DNA of 64,000 bases, taken from assembly GCF_000265205.3 (NCBI RefSeq), contig NC_018000.1:3100001-3164000 (forward strand), in the 5' to 3' direction. The stretch is from Sinorhizobium fredii USDA 257 (GTDB lineage: Bacteria > Pseudomonadota > Alphaproteobacteria > Rhizobiales > Rhizobiaceae). The position numbers and the translations under genes are program-made. The notes beneath the pieces are model-generated. The model was given only the letters and a program-made list of their open reading frames with translations, was not told the DNA's origin and made no database searches. Shown in pieces: positions 53,843-61,255 of the stretch. Every line of letters begins with the position of its first letter. Position 1 is the first letter of the stretch.

Positions 53843-54970
53843 CTAGGCGCGCAGCCTTTGCCCCAGCGCCTCGATCATGTTCCGGCAGGCCGCGAGCTCG
53901 CCGATCTCGATATACTCGTCCGCCTTGTGGGCACGTCCGATATCTCCCGGGCCGCAGATGATCGCGTCGATGCCGGCTGCCTGATAGAGGCCCGCTTCCG
54001 TCCCGAAGCTGACAGCGGGGAGCGGTTTCTGCCCGGTCAGGGCCTCCATGAGAACGGCAAGCGGCGCATCGTCCTTGAGAGACAGCGCCGGGTAGGCGCT
54101 CAAGACTTCCCAGCGTGCCTTGAAGCCGCGTTCGGCCAGGCTTTCAAGCTTGGCCTCGATGCCCGCAAGAAGCCGAGTCGGATCGACGCCGGCCACGGCG
54201 CGCGCCTCGAGCTCGATCGTGCAGCGGTCGGGGATGATGTTGACGGCTTGCCCGCCGGCAATTGTGCCGACCTGCAGCGACGAATAGGGTGGCTCGAAAT
54301 TGTCGTCGAACGGCCCCTCGGTCAAAGCCTCTGCCGAACGGACCGCCTCGGTAACGATCTCCGCCATGGCATGGATGGCATTCAGCCCGAGGTCGGGCCG
54401 CGACGAATGGCCGGCGCGACCGATGAGCTCGATGCGGGCAGCGGCTTTACCCTTGTGGGCACGAATGGCGCGCAGGCCGCTCGGCTCGCCGACGATGCAG
54501 CCCTCCGGCTTCGCACAGAGATCCGGCAGCCGCGAAATGAGGTGCGGAACGCCGCGGCAGCCGGCTTCCTCGTCATAGGAGAAGGCAAGGTGAAGAGGCC
54601 GGGAAAGCGGTGAGGCAGCGATGGCCGGCAGGGCTGCGAGAGCGCAAGCCAGGAAGCCCTTCATGTCGCTCGTGCCGCGGCCATAAAGCCGCTCGCCCTC
54701 GCGCCGAAGACTGAACGGGTCGCTCGTCCACGTCGGCTCGGCGGCCGGCACCACATCCATGTGTCCTGACAGGATTATACCGGGCCGTTCGGCCGGGCCG
54801 ATGGTGGCGAAGAGATTCGAGCGATCGCCTTCCGGACCCGGCAGCACGCTCACCTCGGCTCCGAGTTCCGTAAGGTAGGCGCGAATCCACCCGACGATCT
54901 CATGGTTCGCCGTTCCGACCACCGACGGAAAAGATACGAGGTAGGCGAGGATGTCTTCGGGTGTCTTCAT
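53843..54970 (-). CDS. argE: ArgE-like M20 deacylase
   Basis: A 375-residue metallopeptidase-family deacetylase. Metal ligands: His in [10 protein letters not shown], Asp in [10 protein letters not shown], the catalytic Glu pair in YDEEAGCRG, later Glu in VGEPSG and His near the end ([17 protein letters not shown]). The dimerisation domain is at about 180-290. This matches N-acetylornithine deacetylase, but the catabolic context suggests deacylation of another N-acyl amino acid. The ATG follows GAGG, and the FAD oxidoreductase gene (54978) on the same strand ends 7 bases before it, so the two form one unit. Confidence 0.9.
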   Translation of the reverse strand: MKTPEDILAYLVSFPSVVGTANHEIVGWIRAYLTELGAEVSVLPGPEGDRSNLFATIGPAERPGIILSGHMDVVPAAEPTWTSDPFSLRREGERLYGRGTSDMKGFLACALAALPAIAASPLSRPLHLAFSYDEEAGCRGVPHLISRLPDLCAKPEGCIVGEPSGLRAIRAHKGKAAARIELIGRAGHSSRPDLGLNAIHAMAEIVTEAVRSAEALTEGPFDDNFEPPYSSLQVGTIAGGQAVNIIPDRCTIELEARAVAGVDPTRLLAGIEAKLESLAERGFKARWEVLSAYPALSLKDDAPLAVLMEALTGQKPLPAVSFGTEAGLYQAAGIDAIICGPGDIGRAHKADEYIEIGELAACRNMIEALGQRLRA

Positions 54971-54977
54971 TTTCGCC

Positions 54978-56306
54978 TCACAACATGCCGGGTTTGCCGA
55001 GATCGCTTCCGTCGATTATCCGTTCATAACGGTAAGGTGCCGGATCGACGCAGGGTCTGTCTGCGCGGATGAGATCCGCTGCGAGCCTGCCGGCCGCGGG
55101 GCCGATCCCGAAGCCGTGGCCGCTGAAGCCGGAGGAGATGAAAAGCCCCGGATGCGACGTCACGGAGGAAATCACCGGTATGGCGTCGGGGGTGGAATCC
55201 ACCATGCCGCCCCAACTTTGCGCCGGACGAATGCCGGCGAGCGAAGGATAGGTGGCGACCAGCCGCGCGATGCCGCGTTCGATCAGATGCTGGTCTGGCC
55301 GTGGATCGAGCGTGCGAATCCGTTCGAAGGGCGAAACGCCGTCGGCCCGCCAGCGTAGGATCGCCTCCGGCCCTTGGAAGAATTGCCGGCCGATGGCGTA
55401 GGTCAGGCCCTTGCGGCGGACCTGGAAGGTCGTCCAGAAGGCGCGCGCCTGCAGGATGCCCCAGGGGGTCACCTGCAATTGCCCGAGCCCGCTCAAGCCC
55501 ACCGTATAGCCGCCGTCGAGCCGCCGCCGGATCGTCAAATGCTCCATCGCGACGCCGCCTTCCGTCACCGCCGGTGCCGGGACAGTATAGAAGGAGCTCG
55601 ACTTGACGCAGGCCTGGAGGAAGCGGATGCCATGGTGGCGCAGGAACATCCCGCTCCAGGCACCGCCGGCGACGAGAACGGAGGCGGCGCGGATGGAACC
55701 TTTCTCCGTGACGACGCCTGAGATGCGCCCGGCTTCTGTTTCGAGCTCGCGTGCGGCGCAGTTCTGGACGATCACTGCGCCGCGGCGCTGCGCCGCGCGG
55801 GCCAGTGCCGGCACCGCCAGTTCCGGTTCGGCACGGCCGTCCGTCGGCGAATGGACCCCGCCGATCCAGCTGCGGCTGTTGCCCGGCAGCATGGTCGAGC
55901 ACTCGCTGCCGCCGAGCATTCGGGTGTCGACGCCGAAATCCTTGGCGACCCGGCCCCAGCGCTCCCAGGTGTCGAGATCGGCCTTGCGGGTGGTGGCATA
56001 GACGAGACCAGTGCGGCGGAAGCCGGTTTCCTCGCCGATTTCAGCATTCAGGCCGTCCCAGATGCCAAGTGCGAGCTGGGCGAGAGGCAGTTCACGCGCA
56101 TCGCGGTTCTGCTGCCGGCACCAGCCCCAATTGCGGCTCGACTGTTCGCCGGCGATCACGCCCTTTTCTATGAGCGCGACCGAGGTGCCGCGTTTTGCGA
56201 GTTCGTAGGCGGCCGCCACGCCGGCCATGCCGCCGCCGACGATGACGACATCCGCCGATTTCGGAACGTCCTGACTGCTGGCGACGCGGCGGACGGGAGG
56301 AGACAT
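54978..56306 (-). CDS. FAD-dependent oxidoreductase (DAO family), twin of the 8506 gene
   Basis: A 442-residue flavoprotein with VVIVGGGMAGVAAAYELAKRG, the GEQSSRNWGWCRQQNRDARELP loop region and SSGFSGHGFGIGPAAGRLAADL at the end. It shares these blocks almost exactly with the protein at 8506-9831 and is the same length, so the two are paralogs. ATG 56306 with GAGGTATCC is the start; the longer frame is unsupported. It is the first gene of an operon with argE and probably the following genes down to hyuB. Confidence 0.9.
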   Translation of the reverse strand: MSPPVRRVASSQDVPKSADVVIVGGGMAGVAAAYELAKRGTSVALIEKGVIAGEQSSRNWGWCRQQNRDARELPLAQLALGIWDGLNAEIGEETGFRRTGLVYATTRKADLDTWERWGRVAKDFGVDTRMLGGSECSTMLPGNSRSWIGGVHSPTDGRAEPELAVPALARAAQRRGAVIVQNCAARELETEAGRISGVVTEKGSIRAASVLVAGGAWSGMFLRHHGIRFLQACVKSSSFYTVPAPAVTEGGVAMEHLTIRRRLDGGYTVGLSGLGQLQVTPWGILQARAFWTTFQVRRKGLTYAIGRQFFQGPEAILRWRADGVSPFERIRTLDPRPDQHLIERGIARLVATYPSLAGIRPAQSWGGMVDSTPDAIPVISSVTSHPGLFISSGFSGHGFGIGPAAGRLAADLIRADRPCVDPAPYRYERIIDGSDLGKPGML

Positions 56307-56547
56307 CGGATACCTCAGCGAACAGGAGAGAACGACGATGAGCCGCCGCTTCGCATCAGGATAGGTCCGGGGCAGTGAACTGCTTGCCGAATGACCCGAG
56401 CCTTCGGTGGAAAGTTCCGAATTGCGAATGATCTGAAGCGTTTTGTGTTGCGCGCAAACGGCTACAACTGAAGCGGGACCTCGCCCTGACGGCCCGAGTT
56501 CCCGTATTGCAGATGTCGAGCCGGTGCCTCCGAGGGGCAGGACAAAT

Positions 56548-57438
56548 ATGGAAAGAACCAATTCGAAACGGTTGGATTCCTTCGAACTGACCATTGCCGA
56601 TATTGCCGAAGCAGATCTCGACGCGCTCCATGCCTTGTCCATGTCCGTTGGCTGGCCGCATAGGGCGGAGGATTGGCAGATCGCCCGCGAGCTTGGCAAA
56701 GGTATCGTCGCGCGCGACGCGATTGGCCGGGTTCTCGGCTCTGCGATGTGGTTCAACTACGCCCCGGATTTTACCAATATCGGCATGGTCATCACCTCGC
56801 CGCGCCTGCAGATGCTCGGTGCCGGACAATGGATGATGAACCACGTGCTGGCGCAAACCAGCTCGCGGGCAATCGGTCTGAATGCGACTCGCTCGGCTCG
56901 GCGGCTCTATGCGTCGCTCGGTTTCGTCGCCGAGCGAACTGTCTATCAATGCAACGGCGAGGCGGTCGTACCGCCGCAGGGTTTACTGCCCCCGGGAGCC
57001 AGATTGCGCGCGCTGGCGAGCGACGATCTCGATGAGATCGCCGCTCTCGATCGCGCCGCCTACCGCGCCGATCGTACCCATGTGTTAGCGCGCCTGCTCG
57101 TAGTATCGAAAGGCGTGGCGCTTGTCCGCGGCGACCGGATCGTTGCCTTTTCGCTATGTCGGCGCTTCGGGCGAGGCCATTTGATCGGCCCACTCGTGGC
57201 CGCCAACGACGATGACGCGATTGCGGTGACGAGACCGCACGTCTCCGATCATGCGGGGACCTTCCTCCGTCTCGACACCCGCCAGAAGAGCGGCGCATTT
57301 GCCGAATTTGTCGCGCAGGCGGGGCTTCCGGTCTATGACACGGTGACCAGCATGTCGCTCAGGCGACCCTGGCTGGTTGAAGAAACTAGCGGCGAAACGC
57401 CGATTATCTATGCCCTGGTCACCCAGGCCCTGGGATAG
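56548..57438 (+). CDS. Tandem GNAT-type acetyltransferase, paralog of the 37043 gene
   Basis: A 296-residue protein with two GNAT-like halves: an N-terminal one (about 15-150) and a C-terminal one (about 160-290) with FGRGHLIGPLVAANDDDAI. It has the same plan and blocks as the protein encoded at 37043-37879 (GWPHRAEDWQ). The N-terminal acetyl-CoA loop is weak here (RLQMLGAGQWMM instead of RGRGLG), so this copy may have lost or changed activity. ATG 56548 follows AGGACA. It is divergent from the FAD oxidoreductase operon. Confidence 0.85.
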   Translation: MERTNSKRLDSFELTIADIAEADLDALHALSMSVGWPHRAEDWQIARELGKGIVARDAIGRVLGSAMWFNYAPDFTNIGMVITSPRLQMLGAGQWMMNHVLAQTSSRAIGLNATRSARRLYASLGFVAERTVYQCNGEAVVPPQGLLPPGARLRALASDDLDEIAALDRAAYRADRTHVLARLLVVSKGVALVRGDRIVAFSLCRRFGRGHLIGPLVAANDDDAIAVTRPHVSDHAGTFLRLDTRQKSGAFAEFVAQAGLPVYDTVTSMSLRRPWLVEETSGETPIIYALVTQALG

Positions 57439-57536
57439 CTATCGAACATACGCGTGGCTAGCCCCAAGAAACGGGTTGAATTCGCAGCCCGTCCGCACGA
57501 TTTTCATGGCAACGTGAATCTCGGGAGGCTGCGGCG

Positions 57537-58100
57537 ATGGGCCAGACAGCACACCAGTATCTGATCTTCGAAACCGCGGCCGGCTTCTGCGGCATCGCCT
57601 GGAGCGAGCGCGGTATCACACGCTTCCAATTGCCGACGAAAAGTGCGGAGGCGACCGCACGCCTTCTGCTGCGACGAGTCCCCGGTGCCGAACCACAGGA
57701 GCCGCCGCCGGCGGTGGCGGAAGCCGTCGCCGCGGTGAAGCGTTATTTCGAGGGCGAGGAGACGGATTTTTCCGGTTTCGAGCTCGATCTCGAAGAGCAA
57801 GACTCCTTATTCAAGCAGATTTACGCGGCGACGCGAATGATCCCCTGGGGTCGCACGACGACCTATGGCGCCTTGGCTAAGGAGCTCGGTGCCGGGCCGG
57901 AGGCAGCGCGCGACGTCGGCCAGGCAATGGCGAAGAACCCGGTGGCGCTGATCATTCCCTGCCACCGCGTGTTGGCGGCCGGCGGCAAGGTCGGCGGTTT
58001 TTCCGCACCGGGCGGCGCCTCGACGAAGCTGCGCATGCTCGAACTGGAAGGCGTTCACCTCGGTCCTCCGGAGCCGGCGCAGCAATCATTGGCATTTTGA
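57537..58100 (+). CDS. ogt: Methylated-DNA-protein-cysteine methyltransferase
   Basis: A 187-residue suicide repair protein of the Ogt type. The acceptor Cys142 is in NPVALIIPCHRVL, followed by GGKVGGFSAPGGASTK; the recognition helix region is GRTTTYGALAKELG with the Arg finger (AARDVGQAMAKNP). It moves the methyl group from O6-methylguanine to itself. The N-terminal Ada/Ogt half (1-90) is present but has no AdaA regulator part. It lies 98 bases after the GNAT gene and 39 bases before the cyclase gene. Confidence 0.94.
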   Translation: MGQTAHQYLIFETAAGFCGIAWSERGITRFQLPTKSAEATARLLLRRVPGAEPQEPPPAVAEAVAAVKRYFEGEETDFSGFELDLEEQDSLFKQIYAATRMIPWGRTTTYGALAKELGAGPEAARDVGQAMAKNPVALIIPCHRVLAAGGKVGGFSAPGGASTKLRMLELEGVHLGPPEPAQQSLAF

Positions 58101-58139
58101 TCGATGGCCGAGAGAAAATCCGGCGAGGGGGAGATAGCA

Positions 58140-59369
58140 ATGCAGACCCTATCTGAGGCGCGGTTGGATTCCCCTCGCGAGGGCGGCGGACCATGGCCCG
58201 TCCAGCGCCGGCAAGTTCTTGACTGGCTCGTCAACGAGACGCGAGAAGAACGCTTCATCGACAACATCTTCGTGGAGCTGTGCCGGAGATTATCGGAAGC
58301 GGGTGTGCCCGTCGCCCGCGCGACCCTCCATTTCAGGATCCACCATCCGCAATGGATTGGCGCACGGATCCTGTGGCGGAAAGGACTGACAGAAGCGGAG
58401 ATCGATACTTACGAATACGGCGAAGAAGACAGCTCCCGATATCTGAACAGCCCCTTGCACGAATTCAACAACGGAGCGGACGAGGTGCGCCGGCACCTGG
58501 ACGACCCGACAGCCGACGGTCCTGATTACCCGCTGTACGAAGAACTGCGGGCCGAAGGCCTTACCGATTACATGATATGGCCGCTCCACCATACGCTCGG
58601 CAAGCGCCACGCGATCACCTTTGCAAGCGACAGGCCGGGCGGCTTCGACGCCGACGACATCACGTTCTTTTCGGATATTATGCCGGCGCTGGCGCTCGTC
58701 AGCGAGATCAGGCTGAAGAACCGCCTCGCCCGCACCCTCCTCGAAACCTATGTCGGACCGCATGCGAGCGAACAGATTCTGGCGGGGGCGACAACCCGCG
58801 GCAGCGGCGTAACGGTGGGTGCGGCGATCCTGATCTGCGATTTGCGCGACTTCACGAAGTTGTCGGACCTCTGGCCGCGTGACGACGTCATCGAGCTCCT
58901 GAACGACTATTTCGACGCTATGTCCGAGCCGATCGAGCGGCATGGCGGGGAGATTCTGAAGTTCATGGGCGACGGTTTGCTGGCGATCTTCCCGCTCACC
59001 GACCCTTGCGCCTGCGGCCAACTGCTCGCAGCCATCGACGAAGCGCAGGCCGCCCTTTCCAGGCTCAACGAGGCCAATCTGCTCAAAGGTCACGATCCGC
59101 TCGGCTACGGCATCGGCGTCCATGTCGGCGACGTGATGTACGGCAATATCGGCTCGCGCAAGCGCCTCGATTTCACCGTCATCGGCCCGGCCGTCAACAT
59201 CGCCTCCCGCCTCGAAAGCCTGACCAAGGAAATCAAGCGCCCGGTTCTCCTTTCAAGAGCCTTCGTCGAAAGGGCCGGATGCGCGGCGCAACTGGAGGAT
59301 CTCGGTTCCTACGCCTTGAGGGGACTGGACGAGCCGATCGAAGTCTTTGCCCTTTCCGGTGCCAAATAG
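58140..59369 (+). CDS. Class III adenylate/guanylate cyclase with sensory N-terminus
   Basis: A 409-residue protein. An N-terminal domain of about 195 residues (GAF-like by length and by VPVARATLHFRIHHPQWIG) is linked to a class III cyclase domain (about 220-405). Metal Asp pair: Asp in ICDLRDFTKLSD and in KFMGDGLLAIF. Substrate and transition-state residues are the Lys of KFMGDG, Asp in RLDFTVIGPAVN and Asn/Arg of VNIASRLES. All key residues are present. The ATG at 58140 has GGGGGAG; 58104 is less likely. Rhizobia carry many such cyclases, so the signal sensed cannot be named. Confidence 0.9.
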   Translation: MQTLSEARLDSPREGGGPWPVQRRQVLDWLVNETREERFIDNIFVELCRRLSEAGVPVARATLHFRIHHPQWIGARILWRKGLTEAEIDTYEYGEEDSSRYLNSPLHEFNNGADEVRRHLDDPTADGPDYPLYEELRAEGLTDYMIWPLHHTLGKRHAITFASDRPGGFDADDITFFSDIMPALALVSEIRLKNRLARTLLETYVGPHASEQILAGATTRGSGVTVGAAILICDLRDFTKLSDLWPRDDVIELLNDYFDAMSEPIERHGGEILKFMGDGLLAIFPLTDPCACGQLLAAIDEAQAALSRLNEANLLKGHDPLGYGIGVHVGDVMYGNIGSRKRLDFTVIGPAVNIASRLESLTKEIKRPVLLSRAFVERAGCAAQLEDLGSYALRGLDEPIEVFALSGAK

Positions 59370-59521
59370 GGCGCGGGTAGCCGCGGCAGCCGTCCCCTCG
59401 AACGTCGAGGTGATCTGCGCGCGGCGGAGCGAGCCATCGCTACCTCGTGGCCGTTCCGGCCCTTCGGGGGCATCAGCTCCAGCAGCTATTGTCTCTAGCC
59501 GTCAACCAGGGGGAGACGGCT

Positions 59522-59608
59522 ATGCAGATTAAGGACATCTATCAGCGCCTGACCGATTCCCTCATCGAGCAGGTCAAGGCCCGTTACAAGTCGCGGATTC
59601 GTCACTGA
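59522..59608 (+). CDS. Possible 28-residue micro-ORF
   Basis: ATG 59522 follows GGGGGAGACGGCT and opens 28 codons (MQIKDIYQRLTDSLIEQVKA at the start). The product is an amphipathic helix with a basic end. The ribosome site is fair. No family is known to me. The end of the frame overlaps an inverted repeat (ggattcgtca at 59595-59604 and its complement at 59649-59658) shared with the end of the GGDEF gene on the other strand. It may be a true small peptide or a chance frame. Confidence 0.35.
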   Translation: MQIKDIYQRLTDSLIEQVKARYKSRIRH

Positions 59609-59658
59609 CGCGGGCGTCCGATCGGTCGAGCCTTCCACGTAGGGTCACTGACGAATCC
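59595..59658. repeat. Inverted repeat between convergent genes
   Basis: GGATTCGTCA at 59595-59604 pairs perfectly with TGACGAATCC at 59649-59658, with a 44-base loop, and the flanking CTGAC/GTCAC bases add partial pairing. It sits at the 3' ends of the cyclase-side micro-ORF and the minus-strand GGDEF gene, so it may be a two-way transcript-end structure. Confidence 0.4.
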
Positions 59659-60922
59659 GATCTGGATTGTGTAAGACCACGCGATTTCGACCCGCTTGCT
59701 TGGCAAGATAAAGTGCCGCATCAGCCTGGTTCTGAAGCTGCTCCGGCGAAGCGATCTTCTCATCTGACGACTGAGTCGCCACACCGATGCTGAGGGTGAC
59801 GTAGGGCGAGATGCGGGACGCCGGGTTCGGAAGAGAGGCGGCTTCGACGCTCCTGCGAATCCGTTCGGCCATGCAGATGGCCTCTCCCTCGTCGACACCT
59901 GGAAGCACGATGAGGAACTCCTCGCCGCCGTAACGGGCCACATGATCGCGATCTCGTTTCACGCTGCTTTGAATTATGCCGGCAACCTTCACGAGGCAGC
60001 GGTCGCCCTCCGCATGCCCGAGATGATCATTCAGCTTCTTGAACTCGTCGATATCACACATCAGCATGGCGCAGCCGCGGCTATCCATACCGGCGCTCCA
60101 GAGATGATTGAGCGTTTCCATCATCCAGCGTCGGTTGGCGATTCCAGTGAGGGGATCGGTTCTCGCGAGGCGCTCCAGCCGAGCATTGGCGTCGGCAAGT
60201 TCTGCGACACGGCTGCGGTCTCGCAGCTCAAGAAGAAAACCCTTTTGCGCTAAAATTGTCATGGTGCGTCGCGCAACGACAGTAGCGATGATGCCGCTGG
60301 CAAAAAATAACGCCGCAGCTACGGCGCTTCCCGTCTCCAAGCTTGGGTTCAGCAACTGAAAGAAAAGGTAGAGACCAAGCGCCATAGCGGCGACCGTTAC
60401 GGTCCAGGTCAGCGGAATGCTGAAGATGATAATGGCGGTAATGGCCACGAACAGCATGATGCTCAAGTGCCTTTCGTGGAACTCGCCACCCGCGCTCACG
60501 CCCACCAGAGCAACCGACAGGAGGATGAAAAACAGCCCCGCGATGATCGAGGCCCTCTGGAGCCCGATCGCTCGCGGCTTTCGCCAGACGAAGGCGGTGG
60601 CGAGAGCGGCGGGGGGGAGGATGCAGGCGGGCGCAAGCATCGACAGGACGATCACCTTTGGAAGCAGGATAGCGTTGAGGCCCAACGTCAGCACATCCAA
60701 CAAGGCCACCCATGTCATCCAGGCACGAATGACCTTGGCCGTTCGCGGCCAGGAGCGCTCCTGGAATAGGCGGCGAAGCTCACCTTTGAGCCGGATGTCA
60801 CGCGTGCGACCCGCGAGAAGGCGCGCAACTTCAGCCATGATAGAGGGATCCTGTGCCTGAAGCTGCATCGATGTGGATGGGCGAACCCCATTCGCTGAGA
60901 CTGCGCTCTCCTCAATGTCCAT
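59645..60922 (-). CDS. Membrane diguanylate cyclase (GGDEF)
   Basis: A 425-residue protein. Residues 1-60 are cytoplasmic, then six hydrophobic segments lie between about 65 and 230 (first WVALLDVLTLGLNAILLPK, last AVAAALFFASGIIATVVA), followed by a coiled linker (LELRDRSRVAELADANARLERL) and a GGDEF domain with the active site RYGGEEF near 331. The active-site GGEEF, the DxxxFKxxND region (CDIDEFKKLNDHLGH) and the TDPLTGIANRR start are intact, so c-di-GMP synthesis is expected. No clear RxxD inhibitory site was seen. ATG 60922 is preferred; upstream in-frame codons lack a ribosome site. Confidence 0.9.
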   Translation of the reverse strand: MDIEESAVSANGVRPSTSMQLQAQDPSIMAEVARLLAGRTRDIRLKGELRRLFQERSWPRTAKVIRAWMTWVALLDVLTLGLNAILLPKVIVLSMLAPACILPPAALATAFVWRKPRAIGLQRASIIAGLFFILLSVALVGVSAGGEFHERHLSIMLFVAITAIIIFSIPLTWTVTVAAMALGLYLFFQLLNPSLETGSAVAAALFFASGIIATVVARRTMTILAQKGFLLELRDRSRVAELADANARLERLARTDPLTGIANRRWMMETLNHLWSAGMDSRGCAMLMCDIDEFKKLNDHLGHAEGDRCLVKVAGIIQSSVKRDRDHVARYGGEEFLIVLPGVDEGEAICMAERIRRSVEAASLPNPASRISPYVTLSIGVATQSSDEKIASPEQLQNQADAALYLAKQAGRNRVVLHNPDRIRQ

Positions 60923-61126
60923 GCCTACCCATGTAGCGGAGCATGCCCGACAGGCAAGTATACCGGCACCAAGCGGCGGAGCCATTGAGTCGACCCGATG
61001 CAATGAGACTGGATCGACTTATAGTTGCCGTGGGAGAAAAATAGCCGCGTGAGATAATCGGACCTCTTCCGGCCCGCCCGTCGAATCCCCCGGGTCGTCG
61101 CCAACCGCCCAGACCGAAATACATAA

Positions 61127-61185
61127 TTCGTTAACTATAACGACAGCCTTCTGGGAACCACTTGCGGTCGAGAATAGTTAACGAA
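61127..61185. promoter_or_regulatory. Perfect 12-bp inverted repeat upstream of the GGDEF-EAL gene
   Basis: TTCGTTAACTAT (61127-61138) and ATAGTTAACGAA (61174-61185) with a 35-bp spacer; each arm contains GTTAAC, itself a palindrome. The copies are 47 bp apart and lie 70-130 bases before the start codon at 61256. This may be a pair of operator sites that loop together. The 333-base gap 60923-61255 shows no gene. Confidence 0.5.
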
Positions 61186-61255
61186 GGTTGCACAACCAGG
61201 CGGGGACTCCACTACAGCGGGATGGCCTGTCGCAATCAGTCGAAGAGTCGGTGAC

